DNA from: Propionivibrio sp.
GTDB lineage: Bacteria; Pseudomonadota; Gammaproteobacteria; Burkholderiales; Rhodocyclaceae
Assembly (NCBI GenBank): GCA_003249625.1
Contig: QKII01000032.1
Coordinates: 1 to 20,146, forward strand
Direction: 5' to 3'
Length of the DNA: 20,146 bases
Shown here piece by piece: positions 1 through 6,727 of the stretch; the first letter of the stretch is position 1, and every line of letters starts with the position of its first letter. The position numbers and the translations under genes were made by a program. Under the pieces are notes generated by a model, which did not search any database, was not told the origin of the DNA, and worked only from the letters and a program-made list of their open reading frames with translations.

Positions 1-141
1 GTCGCCGGTGCCACCAAGAGCAACATGACCCAGGTCGTCAAAGGGGTCGCACCGTTCCTGCTCTCGCACAGCATCATCTTGTTGTTCCTGATTTTCTTCC
101 CGGGGCTGGTGACGGTTCCGGCCAAGTGGTTTGGCGGCTAG
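1..141 (+). CDS. TRAP transporter large permease (DctM family), 3' end only
   Basis: Only the last 46 codons are in the window; the gene begins before base 1. Frame 1 is open from the first base and ends at TAG 139-141. The peptide has the shape of a DctM C-terminus: a small-residue segment (VAGATKSNMTQVVKG), one last hydrophobic helix (APFLLSHSIILLFLIFFPGL), and the short tail VTVPAKWFGG. DctM proteins are the large membrane subunit of TRAP transporters, which import organic acids and related solutes with a periplasmic binding protein. The substrate cannot be told from this fragment. The following bases hold part of a second large permease, so two such genes probably stood in tandem. The family call is from remembered patterns of DctM ends and is moderately sure. 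Confidence 0.6.
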   Translation, partial: VAGATKSNMTQVVKGVAPFLLSHSIILLFLIFFPGLVTVPAKWFGG

Positions 142-162
142 CCGACTGGTGTTGTTCGGTAG

Positions 163-519
163 TTTCCCGAATGGGCGCTGACCACGCCGAAGGAACCGTG
201 GCTGATCATTCTGGTGCTGATCGGAATCATGATGGTCGCCGGGATGTTCATTGACCTGCCGGCGGCGATTCTGCTGCTCGGACCGATTTTCGTGCCGCTG
301 GCCGAGCGGATAGGCTTCGATCTGACACGTCTCGGTCTGGTGATGGTGCTGACGCTGGCCATCGGGCTCTATACCCCGCCGGTTGGTACGACCCTGTTCA
401 TCTCCAGTTCCATCGCCAACGTCTCGATCCTCAAGTCGTCGCGTGAGCTGCTTCCGTTCTACGTCGTCGCGCTTGGTGCCACCCTTTTGTTCGCATTTGT
501 TCCCGTGCTGACTTTGTAG
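163..519 (+). pseudogene. 5'-truncated remnant of a second TRAP large permease (dctM-like)
   Basis: The frame is open from 163, just after an in-frame TAG at 160-162, to TAG 517-519, and encodes about 118 residues. It contains the typical last third of a DctM protein: a helix with GMFIDLPAAILLLGPIFVPLAERIG (first 20 residues: GMFIDLPAAILLLGPIFVPL), then GLVMVLTLAIGLYTPPVGTTLF, then the closing helix LLPFYVVALGATLLFAFVPV. DctM proteins are usually about 425 residues, so roughly 300 are missing at the N-terminus. A short product could start at GTG 214, but no Shine-Dalgarno sequence is visible. Its end differs clearly from the permease end at 1-141, so it is a paralogue and not a repeat of that gene. 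I infer a deletion between tandem permease genes that left this piece behind. Confidence 0.6.
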
Positions 520-567
520 AACAAGCCCCCTCGGTAGTCGGACTCCTAAAAATTGGTCCGATCCTCG

Positions 568-609
568 CCGGCGATGACGTTCAAGAGCGCGTCATCGCCG
601 GATTTTTTT
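568..609 (+). terminator. Rho-independent terminator after the TRAP permease genes
   Basis: A perfect 12-bp stem (CCGGCGATGACG at 568-579 pairing with 590-601) closes a 10-base loop and is followed by a run of seven T at 603-609. It would end transcription from the TRAP region. A smaller 6-bp hairpin (538-543 with 556-561) lies just upstream. Confidence 0.9.
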
Positions 610-754
610 CCGGAAGCCAGTTAGGTCGCCCACAAATCGTAATTGGCGAAAATGCCTCTGAATCAACAGCGGCTTGGCTCTCGGGGGCTTAACGGGAAGG
701 CGAATTTTGCTCATGATTTGGAAAAAAAGCGCACGATCATGGTAAATTTCAGCC

Positions 755-782
755 AAAAAAGGCCTGATGTTTCAATTCAGGC
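755..782 (-). terminator. Terminator-like hairpin read on the minus strand
   Basis: Read on the minus strand, GCCTGA (782-777) pairs with TCAGGC (767-762) around a 9-base loop, followed after one C by six T (760-755). This has the layout of a short intrinsic terminator. It could only serve a minus-strand transcript starting to the right of 782, yet no gene is recognised there. The stem is only 6 bp, so the call is tentative. Confidence 0.4.
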
Positions 783-831
783 GTGTCTTAAGGCCAATGG
801 TTCGGTTGGCAAAACAATAAACTCAACAAGA

Positions 832-850
832 CTTGGATTAGAAATCCAAG
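832..850. repeat. Short perfect hairpin, function unknown
   Basis: CTTGGATT (832-839) and AATCCAAG (843-850) form a perfect 8-bp stem with a 3-base loop. No T run follows directly on either strand, so it is not an obvious terminator. It could be part of an untranslated leader or of a small RNA. Confidence 0.4.
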
Positions 851-948
851 CGCTGGTATTTCCTTTTTGCCGTGCGTGGTTCGCGGTGCTCTGGTTCGGT
901 TTGTCCTGTTTGGTTTGCTTACGAATGTTCGTGGCGTGATCTTGCTTG

Positions 949-989
949 CTGACAGGTTTATGTAACAATATACGAACAAATTATTGTTA
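949..989 (+). promoter_or_regulatory. Possible promoter with inverted-repeat operator before the Mrp-type operon
   Basis: TAACAATA (963-970) and TATTGTTA (982-989) form a perfect 8-bp inverted repeat with an 11-base spacer, a spacing typical of dimeric regulator sites. CTGACA at 949-954 resembles a -35 box, and TACGAA at 971-976 could be a weak -10 at 16-bp spacing, so the repeat would cover the promoter. Transcription would give a leader of roughly 70 bases before mrpE. The inverted repeat is seen directly; its role is inference and the regulator is unknown. Confidence 0.4.
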
Positions 990-1053
990 ATTCGTCATTG
1001 TAAGAGGTTGTTTTCAGCTTCTGTTTGATCGGTTCTTTCTCGCGATTCCTGAC

Positions 1054-1530
1054 ATGATTCGTTTTCTTGTTGCGGTCGTTGCCCTGTTTGCGTTCTGGTT
1101 GCTGCTTTCCGGAATGCCTGTGCCGTTCCTGGTTCTTTCGGGCTTGGGGTGTGCGATCGCCGTTGTTCTGCTTTCGGGACGGTTGAATCTGGTTGCCGAG
1201 GAGAGTGGCCCGATTCGCCTCGTCTGGAGCAATCTATTGGTTTACTGTCCGTGGCTGATCAAGGAGATTGCTTTGGCCGCTTGGGATGTGTCAAAACGGA
1301 TCCTGAATCCGCGGCTGCCGATTTCGCCAACGCTGGTGGAATTCCGTCCTTCGCAGAAGACCGACGCCGCTTTGGCGATCCACGCGAATTCGATCACTTT
1401 GACGCCGGGTACGATCAGTGTCGAAGCGGAGCCGGGGCGATTCCTGGTGCATGCGTTGACGGAAGAAGGGGCGTTGTCGCTCGCAGGCAGCGAAATGAAT
1501 CGTCGTTGCGCAGAATTGGAGGACGTTTAG
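1054..1530 (+). CDS. mrpE: Mrp-type Na+/H+ antiporter subunit E (MnhE/PhaE family)
   Basis: The 158-residue product is a small inner-membrane subunit of a multi-subunit cation/proton antiporter. The N-terminal 50 residues are hydrophobic (IRFLVAVVALFAFWLLLSG and PFLVLSGLGCAIAVVLL). A helix with the family pattern NLLVYCPWLIKEIALAAWDV follows, then a soluble tail containing SITLTPGTISVEAEPG and LVHAL, both hallmark stretches of MrpE. Length matches the family (about 160). It is the first gene of the operon. The ATG has no clear Shine-Dalgarno sequence, so the start is less sure than the gene. mrpF follows with 2 bases between stop and start. Confidence 0.93.
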   Translation: MIRFLVAVVALFAFWLLLSGMPVPFLVLSGLGCAIAVVLLSGRLNLVAEESGPIRLVWSNLLVYCPWLIKEIALAAWDVSKRILNPRLPISPTLVEFRPSQKTDAALAIHANSITLTPGTISVEAEPGRFLVHALTEEGALSLAGSEMNRRCAELEDV

Positions 1531-1532
1531 CC

Positions 1533-1832
1533 GTGCTTGTTGCTGTAACGCTGATTCTGCTGGTTACCGTGGCGTTGGCACTGGTGCGTGCCGCCAAAGG
1601 TCCGACCGTATTCGACCGCCTGCAGTCGTGCAGTACCATCGGGACCTGCGCGATGCTGCTCCTTGCGTTACTGGGTTTCATCGACAAGCGCCCTGAATTC
1701 CTTGATCTGGCCCTGACCTATGGACTGCTTAACGTCATCGGCGTTATCGCCGTATTGAAGTTCTTTCATCCGGAAAAGAGTCGGGGCAAGGGCGTGGAGA
1801 AGAGGTCAGACACGCGGGCGGAGGAGAGCTAG
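1533..1832 (+). CDS. mrpF: Mrp-type antiporter subunit F (MnhF/PhaF family)
   Basis: This encodes a 99-residue protein with three predicted membrane helices: VAVTLILLVTVALALVRAA, CAMLLLALLGFI and LALTYGLLNVIGVIAVLKFF. The loop AAKGPTVFDRLQS is the conserved MrpF motif (GPTxxDR). The start is GTG 1533, chosen because GGAGG at 1518-1522 lies 10 bases upstream and because the family begins just before the first helix. A longer reading of the frame back to 1149 overlaps mrpE out of frame and is not credible. MrpF is a small inner-membrane subunit needed for assembly and function of the Mrp complex. The charged C-terminal tail (EKSRGKGVEKRSDTRAEES) is not conserved in the family as far as I recall. 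Confidence 0.93.
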   Translation: MLVAVTLILLVTVALALVRAAKGPTVFDRLQSCSTIGTCAMLLLALLGFIDKRPEFLDLALTYGLLNVIGVIAVLKFFHPEKSRGKGVEKRSDTRAEES

Positions 1833-1834
1833 TC

Positions 1835-2176
1835 ATGGAAATGCTGACAACGATCCTGAGCTGGATCTTCCTCGCGTGCGGGGCTTTTTTCTGCTTGCTT
1901 GGCGGTATTGGCCTGATTCGCATGCCCGATTTCTATACGCGAATGCATGCCGCCAGCGTGACGGAAACGCTCGGTGCCGGGCTGGTGCTGCTGGGGTTGA
2001 TGTTGCATGCGGGGTTGTCGCTGGTGACCGTGAAGCTAATCATGATCGGGGGGCTGATTTTTCTGGCCAGTCCGACGGCGAGTCATGCGTTGGCCAAGGC
2101 CGCACTGCTGAGCGGGCTCAAGCCGCTGCTGGGTAAGGAACTTTCGACCAAAGAGGTGCCGCCATCGAAACGCTGA
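1835..2176 (+). CDS. mrpG: Mrp-type antiporter subunit G (MnhG/PhaG family)
   Basis: The 113-residue product has three predicted membrane helices. It carries the family signature in the first loop, GGIGLIRMPDFYTRMHAASV, where the RMPDxYTRxHAA pattern is diagnostic for MrpG. The segment VTVKLIMIGGLIFLASPTASHALAKAA is the usual third helix plus tail. The start ATG follows the mrpF stop by 2 bases and has GGAGGAG just upstream. The product is an inner-membrane subunit of the antiporter complex. Its end probably overlaps the true start of the next gene. Confidence 0.95.
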   Translation: MEMLTTILSWIFLACGAFFCLLGGIGLIRMPDFYTRMHAASVTETLGAGLVLLGLMLHAGLSLVTVKLIMIGGLIFLASPTASHALAKAALLSGLKPLLGKELSTKEVPPSKR

Positions 2177-2184
2177 TCATCAAC

Positions 2185-2706
2185 GTGCTGCTGCTGTTCA
2201 TGGCGGTCGCGGTGCTGACGATCGCCTTCACGCGCAATCTGTTCTCGGTGGTTGTCCTTTCCGGGGCCTACAGTTTTCTGATGGCGACCGTGCTGGTGGC
2301 GCTCGACGCGGTCGATGTGGCAATGACCGAGGCGGCCGTTGGAGCAGGCGTGTCGACTGTGCTCCTGCTCGGGGCGTTACGCCTTTGCAAGAGCGAAGAG
2401 GCGAAACCGGTCCACAGGCCGTGGCTGCCTCTGGCGGTGTCGGTTTCTACCAGTGCGCTCCTGGTGTACGGCGCCTTGGGGTTGCCGGACTTTGGTGATC
2501 CGGAAGCGCCGATTCACAAGAATGTTGTTCCTCGCTATCTGAAAAACGAGATTGACGTGCCTAACGTCGTTACTGCTGTCCTTGCCAGCTTTCGTGGTTA
2601 CGATACATTGGGCGAAACGACGGTGGTGTTTACCGCGGGCGCCGGGATCATTGCTTTATTGCGGCGGCGAAAAAAGACTCCCGAGGACAAGGGAGGTGGT
2701 GCGTGA
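2185..2706 (+). CDS. MbhD/MbhE-like antiporter subunit (equivalent of the MrpA C-terminal half)
   Basis: The 173-residue product combines two small membrane domains. Residues 1-70 match the MbhD/DUF4040 type (FTRNLFSVVVLSGAYSFLMA, then DAVDVAMTEAAVGAGVSTVLLL, where the T-E-AAVGAG run is the hallmark). Residues 80-165 match MbhE, with the pattern NVVTAVLASFRGYDTLGE. In canonical Mrp systems these form the C-terminus of MrpA; here they are a separate gene, as in archaeal Mbh complexes. GTG 2185 is the first conventional start, but it has no Shine-Dalgarno sequence and clips the first helix. Translation from ATC 2164, 8 bases after AAAGAGG and overlapping mrpG, would give the expected IETLIINVLLLFMAV N-terminus. 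Confidence 0.88.
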   Translation: MLLLFMAVAVLTIAFTRNLFSVVVLSGAYSFLMATVLVALDAVDVAMTEAAVGAGVSTVLLLGALRLCKSEEAKPVHRPWLPLAVSVSTSALLVYGALGLPDFGDPEAPIHKNVVPRYLKNEIDVPNVVTAVLASFRGYDTLGETTVVFTAGAGIIALLRRRKKTPEDKGGGA

Positions 2707-3128
2707 AGGATGACCTTATCCTGCGTGTAGTGGGGCGCCTGCTGATTCCGGCTATCCTGCTCTTTGCGCTTTACGTCCAGTTCCATGGCGACTTCGGTCC
2801 GGGCGGCGGTTTTCAGGCGGGGGTGATGGCTGCCGCGGGAGTTATCTTCTATTCGCTGATATATGGCCTGTCTACGACACGGCGTATCGTGCCGGACTGG
2901 GTCGTGGAGACGATGGTCGCCGCAGGCGTGTTGATTTACGCTGGCGTCGGATTGGCTGGCATCCTGCTTGGCGGCCACTTTCTCGACTATTCAGTTCTTG
3001 CCAGCGATCCGATCCACGGTCAGCATCGCGGGATCTTCTGGGTCGAAGTGGGTGTGGCGGTCACGGTTTGCGGCGTGATGCTGAAGATCTATTACATGTT
3101 CGCTTCGCGCGGCGGTTCGGAGGATTGA
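2703..3128 (+). CDS. mrpB: Mrp-type antiporter subunit B (MnhB family)
   Basis: The product has 141 residues with four predicted membrane helices and the MnhB signature LYVQFHGDFGPGGGFQAGVM near residues 25-45. The long loop containing GHFLDYSV and the helix HRGIFWVEVGVAVTVCGVML are also typical of the family. It starts with GTG 2703, whose bases overlap the stop of the preceding gene (GTGA), pointing to coupled translation, with GGGAGGTG just upstream. The product is an inner-membrane subunit of the antiporter. Confidence 0.95.
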   Translation: MKDDLILRVVGRLLIPAILLFALYVQFHGDFGPGGGFQAGVMAAAGVIFYSLIYGLSTTRRIVPDWVVETMVAAGVLIYAGVGLAGILLGGHFLDYSVLASDPIHGQHRGIFWVEVGVAVTVCGVMLKIYYMFASRGGSED

Positions 3129-3130
3129 CG

Positions 3131-3505
3131 GTGCTGGCGCATTTCACCAATATCATTACGGTGTTCCTGATGGTGGCCGGCCTGTTCATCATCATCGCTC
3201 GCGGAAATCTGATAAAGAAACTCGTTGGCCTTTCGTTGTTCCAGACGTCGGTTTATCTGCTCTACATCACGCCGGGCAAGCTGATCGGCGGAACGGCACC
3301 GATTCTCTCGCCAGCCTATTCGGTCTACTCAAATCCGCTGCCGCATGTCCTGATCCTGACGGCCATCGTTGTGGGGGTGGCGACGCTTGCGTTGGGTTTG
3401 GCGCTGGCAGTGCGCATTCGCGAGGCTTACGGCAGTATCGAGGAGGATGAGATCCTCGCTCTCGATCACTCCGTGGAAGTTGAAGAAGCCAGGGAGGCGC
3501 ATTGA
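3131..3505 (+). CDS. mrpC: Mrp-type antiporter subunit C (MnhC, NuoK-like)
   Basis: The 124-residue protein has three membrane helices and is homologous to NuoK of complex I. Typical stretches are GNLIKKLVGLSLFQTSVYLL and NPLPHVLILTAIVVGVATLA, the latter with the PLPHxLxLTAIVVG motif of MnhC. GTG 3131 is preceded by GGAGG at 3119-3123, seven bases away; an extended reading back to 3068 would overlap mrpB and is not supported. The acidic C-terminal tail (SIEEDEILALDHSVEVEEAREAH) faces the cytoplasm if topology follows NuoK. The stop overlaps the start of mrpD (TGATG). Confidence 0.95.
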   Translation: MLAHFTNIITVFLMVAGLFIIIARGNLIKKLVGLSLFQTSVYLLYITPGKLIGGTAPILSPAYSVYSNPLPHVLILTAIVVGVATLALGLALAVRIREAYGSIEEDEILALDHSVEVEEAREAH

Positions 3506-5010
3506 TGGCGCTGGCGCAACAACTTCCAGCGCTGCAGGTCGTCTTGCCGCTGATTTCCGCGCCGCTGGCGATTCTCTTCCGGCGCGCCGGTCCGGCGTTC
3601 CTCGTCGTTACGGCAGCGGCCTGGCTATCTTTTGCCATTGCCATCGCCCTGTTTTTGCAGGTCGACGTTTTCGGCGTGATTTCCTACCCCATGGGAAATT
3701 GGCAACCGCCGTGGGGAATCGAGTATCGGCTTGATCGGCTCAATAGTTTCATGCTGATTCTGGTGTCCGGCATGGCCGCGGTTGTCTTGCCCTACGCGCG
3801 TGCGAGCATCGAACGGGAGATTCCGCAAGAGTCGCACTACATGTTCTATGCGATGCTCGGGCTGTGCCTGGCCGGGTTGCTGGGGATAACGATTACCGGT
3901 GATGCGTTCAACCTGTTCGTGTTTCTGGAGATTTCCGCACTATCGACCTACGTGCTGATTGCCATGGGTCGGGACCGTCGGGCAGTGACCGCTGCATATC
4001 AGTATTTGATCATGGGGAGCATCGGGGCGACTTTCATTGTCATCGGTATCGGCTTTCTTTACTTGATGACTGGAACGCTCAATCTTGCGGACATGGCACA
4101 GCGTGTCGCGGCGATTGAAAACACGCGACCAGGGCTTGTGGCGCTGGCCTTCATCAGCGTCGGTGTGTCGCTGAAGGTTGCCCTGTTTCCGTTGCATCAA
4201 TGGTTGCCGAATGCCTATACCTATGCTCCTTCGTCCGTAACCGCCTTTCTTGCGGCGACAGCGACCAAGGTGGCGCTCTATGCGCTGATCCGTTTCTATT
4301 TCACGGTGTTTGGTGACAGTTTCATATTTGGCAAACTGCCATTGCCCGAGTTCATGTTGATCCTGTCGCTGTTTGCGATGGTGTTTGCCAACGCCATCGC
4401 CATTTTCCAGGACAACCTGAAGCGCCTGTTCGCCTATTCGAGCGTCGGACAGATCGGCTACATCACGCTGGGGCTCTCATTCGACTCGGTCAATGGTGTC
4501 GGTGCGTCGATCATGCATCTGTTCAATCACGGTATGACCAAGGGTGCGGTCTTTCTGCTCATCGGAGGAGCCGTGGCGGGCCTGACCAAACGGCAGGCGG
4601 TTCCGCCTGCACCAACCTTCGAGCGGATCGCCGGGCTGTCCAAAACGATGCCGCTGACCAGCTTTGGTATTGTCCTCGGCGGATTAAGCCTGATCGGCGT
4701 GCCGGGAACCGCCGGTTTCGTCAGCAAGTGGTATCTGGTTCTCGCGGCGATTGAGAAAGGTCAGTGGTGGCTGGTCGGCGCGATTCTTTTCAGTTCCCTG
4801 CTTGCCGTGGCTTACGTCTGGCGTTTTGTCGAAGCAGCGTACTTTCGTGATCCGCCAGCCGGGCATGAGGCACGCATGGAGGCGCCGCTGGCGTTGCTTA
4901 TTCCCGGTTGGCTTCTGATACTGGCGACGCTCTGGTTTGGCTTCGATACCTCCTTCACCGTGGGTGCAGCGCTGGATGCTGCCCAACAACTTGTACATAA
5001 CGGTCACTGA
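3505..5010 (+). CDS. mrpD: Mrp-type antiporter subunit D, first copy (NuoM/NuoN-like proton channel)
   Basis: The 501-residue polytopic protein has about 14 predicted helices and belongs to the proton-conducting family shared with NuoL/M/N of complex I. Residues expected for proton transfer are present: Glu142 in FLEISALSTY, Lys224 in SLKVALFPLHQWLP with His231, Lys255 in ATATKVALYAL, Lys346 in NHGMTKGAVFLL and Lys408 in GTAGFVSKWYL. Length matches MrpD (about 495). ATG 3505 overlaps the mrpC stop; the TTG one codon earlier is less likely. Of the three large subunits in this operon it is the most ordinary MrpD. Confidence 0.95.
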   Translation: MALAQQLPALQVVLPLISAPLAILFRRAGPAFLVVTAAAWLSFAIAIALFLQVDVFGVISYPMGNWQPPWGIEYRLDRLNSFMLILVSGMAAVVLPYARASIEREIPQESHYMFYAMLGLCLAGLLGITITGDAFNLFVFLEISALSTYVLIAMGRDRRAVTAAYQYLIMGSIGATFIVIGIGFLYLMTGTLNLADMAQRVAAIENTRPGLVALAFISVGVSLKVALFPLHQWLPNAYTYAPSSVTAFLAATATKVALYALIRFYFTVFGDSFIFGKLPLPEFMLILSLFAMVFANAIAIFQDNLKRLFAYSSVGQIGYITLGLSFDSVNGVGASIMHLFNHGMTKGAVFLLIGGAVAGLTKRQAVPPAPTFERIAGLSKTMPLTSFGIVLGGLSLIGVPGTAGFVSKWYLVLAAIEKGQWWLVGAILFSSLLAVAYVWRFVEAAYFRDPPAGHEARMEAPLALLIPGWLLILATLWFGFDTSFTVGAALDAAQQLVHNGH

Positions 5011-5012
5011 AC

Positions 5013-6473
5013 GTGGAAAACCTGATTCTCGCAAGCCTCGTTCTTCCTGTTCTCGGGGCAATAGGTATCTTTCTTGCCGGACGCTGGCCGAATCTGCGTG
5101 AAAGCGTCACGATCGTCACTGCCGTAGCGACGTTCGTGTGCGTCGTCCAACTCGTCGAACCGGTGTTGGCTGGCAGCCAGCCAGCTGTCGTGCTCTTCGA
5201 GCTGTTTTCCGGATTGCCCGTGGCGTTTCGCGTCGAACCTCTCGGCATGATTTTCGCACTGGTGGCATCGGGGTTGTGGATCGTCAATTCGATCTACTCG
5301 ATTGGCTACATGCGCGCCAACGGCGAGCATGCACAGACACGTTTCTATATCTGTTTCGCGTTGTCGATTGCCGCAGCGCTGGGCATTGCGTTTTCTGCGA
5401 ATCTGCTCACGCTGTTCCTCTTCTACGAAATATTGACGCTGATCACCTATCCCTTGGTGACTCACTGTGCGACGGAAAAGGCGAAGAAGGGTGGGCGCGT
5501 CTATCTGGCGATTCTGATGGGAACGTCGATGCTCTTCCTCCTGCCGGCGATCATCTATACGTGGCACGTGGCGGGAACAACCGACTTTCGCCAGGGAGGC
5601 ATCCTGCCGGCGACGCTGGCTCCGGGAATGCTGACGGCTCTGCTGGCGCTATACATGTTCGGTATCGGCAAGGCGGCGCTCATGCCGTTCCACCGTTGGT
5701 TGCCGGCGGCGATGGTGGCGCCAACGCCCGTTTCAGCGTTGCTGCATGCGGTGGCTGTGGTCAAAGCAGGGGTGTTTTCGGTTGTCAAGGTGGTTGTGTA
5801 TATCTTTGGCAGCGGCATATTGGCCGGGCAGACGGGGTGGGTGATCGCCGTCGCGGCATTTACCATCATTGCGGCATCGATCGTTGCCTTGCGCGCCGAC
5901 AACTTCAAGCGGCGGCTGGCTTACTCGACGGTCAGCCAGCTGTCCTACATCGTCCTGGCTGCCGTCGTGCTGACCCCGCTTTCGACGGTTGGCGCCGCAT
6001 TGCATATCGTTTCGCACGCGCTGGGAAAGATTACGCTGTTTTTTACTGCAGGCGCGATTTACACGGCGGCGCACAAGACCGAGATCAGCCAGTTTGACGG
6101 TATTGGGCGGCGCATGCCCTGGACGATGTCCGCATTCACCGTCGGCTCGCTGTCGATCATCGGCATTCCGCCCTTCGTCGGTTTTGTCAGCAAGTGGTAC
6201 ATCCTGTCGGGTGTGTTGTCGGCGGGAATGCTGTCGGTTGCCGCGGTTTTCCTGCTTAGCACCCTGCTGAATGCCGCCTATCTGTTGCCGATCGTACATC
6301 GGGCGTTCTTTCGCGAGCCGACGCATGACGACTATCACGGCGAGCATGGCGAAGCGCCTTTGTTCATGGTGATCGCCGTTTGCCTGACTGCCGCGGGGAC
6401 GCTTGCCGCGGCTTTTTTCCCGGATGTCCTGGTCGAGCTGGCGCAACGAATTGGTAGCGGAGGAGGCGTATGA
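5013..6473 (+). CDS. Second MrpD/NuoL-like antiporter subunit
   Basis: The 486-residue polytopic membrane protein is of the same proton-channel family as the previous gene. Conserved residues are Glu139 (LFLFYEILTL), Lys220 and His227 (GIGKAALMPFHRWLP), His245 and Lys251 (SALLHAVAVVKAGVF), Lys339 (SHALGKITLFF) and Lys394 (GFVSKWYIL). The TPVSALLHAVAVVKAGVF segment resembles NuoL and the N-terminal half of MrpA more than classical MrpD, so it may replace the missing MrpA half. It starts with GTG 5013, two bases after the mrpD stop, without a clear Shine-Dalgarno sequence, so it is likely coupled. A histidine-rich loop (HDDYHGEHGE) precedes the last helix. Confidence 0.9.
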   Translation: MENLILASLVLPVLGAIGIFLAGRWPNLRESVTIVTAVATFVCVVQLVEPVLAGSQPAVVLFELFSGLPVAFRVEPLGMIFALVASGLWIVNSIYSIGYMRANGEHAQTRFYICFALSIAAALGIAFSANLLTLFLFYEILTLITYPLVTHCATEKAKKGGRVYLAILMGTSMLFLLPAIIYTWHVAGTTDFRQGGILPATLAPGMLTALLALYMFGIGKAALMPFHRWLPAAMVAPTPVSALLHAVAVVKAGVFSVVKVVVYIFGSGILAGQTGWVIAVAAFTIIAASIVALRADNFKRRLAYSTVSQLSYIVLAAVVLTPLSTVGAALHIVSHALGKITLFFTAGAIYTAAHKTEISQFDGIGRRMPWTMSAFTVGSLSIIGIPPFVGFVSKWYILSGVLSAGMLSVAAVFLLSTLLNAAYLLPIVHRAFFREPTHDDYHGEHGEAPLFMVIAVCLTAAGTLAAAFFPDVLVELAQRIGSGGGV

Positions 6474-6727
6474 GCGCGCGGCGCGAAGTATCGGGGCTGC
6501 CCGCCAGTCCGGTGAGCGGTCGGAAAGCATTGCTTCTCACCTTGATAGCATGCCTTCTCGTCCTCGTGCTGGAATTGCCGATCGACAAGCACGTCGAGAC
6601 GGAGGTCGAACATTGGTTCGGTTTTCACGCCTTTTTCGGCCTTCTTGCCTGTGCGGTTCTTGTCCTGCTGGGCAAACTGTTGCGCCGTGTAATCTCCCGG
6701 TCCGAGAATTATTATGACGCTCGCTGA
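6470..6727 (+). CDS. Unrecognised small two-helix membrane protein inside the antiporter operon
   Basis: I cannot assign this 85-residue protein to a family. It has two predicted membrane helices (about residues 20-36, LLLTLIACLLVLVLELP, and 51-70, FHAFFGLLACAVLVLLGKL). Between them is a short charged loop with DKHVETEVEHWFGFH, and the cytoplasmic tail is basic and ends in RRVISRSENYYDAR. It is very likely a real gene: AGGAGG at 6461-6466 precedes ATG 6470, the start overlaps the previous stop (ATGA), and its end overlaps the next gene by 14 bases. Its position between two large channel subunits suggests an accessory or linker subunit of the complex; that role is inference. Confidence 0.85.
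   Translation: MSARREVSGLPASPVSGRKALLLTLIACLLVLVLELPIDKHVETEVEHWFGFHAFFGLLACAVLVLLGKLLRRVISRSENYYDAR

Larger units (their letters stand above)
610..1053. other. Long intergenic region without a convincing protein gene
   Basis: This stretch of about 440 bp is visibly more AT-rich than its flanks. Short open frames exist on both strands (for example 652-939 plus, 777-968 minus). None has a Shine-Dalgarno sequence, a recognisable domain or an ordinary amino-acid composition, so I do not call them genes. What can be seen is a hairpin with a T run for the minus strand (755-782), an 8-bp hairpin with a 3-base loop (832-850), three scattered GGTTCG words, and a promoter/operator-like inverted repeat (963-989) before mrpE. 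A minus-strand small RNA is possible. Confidence 0.5.

Noticed and set aside
652..939. Short plus-strand open frame of about 95 codons
   Set aside because: No Shine-Dalgarno sequence, no domain, mixed low-plausibility composition, and it runs through the hairpins of the intergenic region.
5138..6097. 319-codon plus-strand frame inside the second large antiporter subunit
   Set aside because: Out-of-frame shadow with Arg/Cys/Gly-rich nonsense composition; the overlapping frame has clear conserved motifs.
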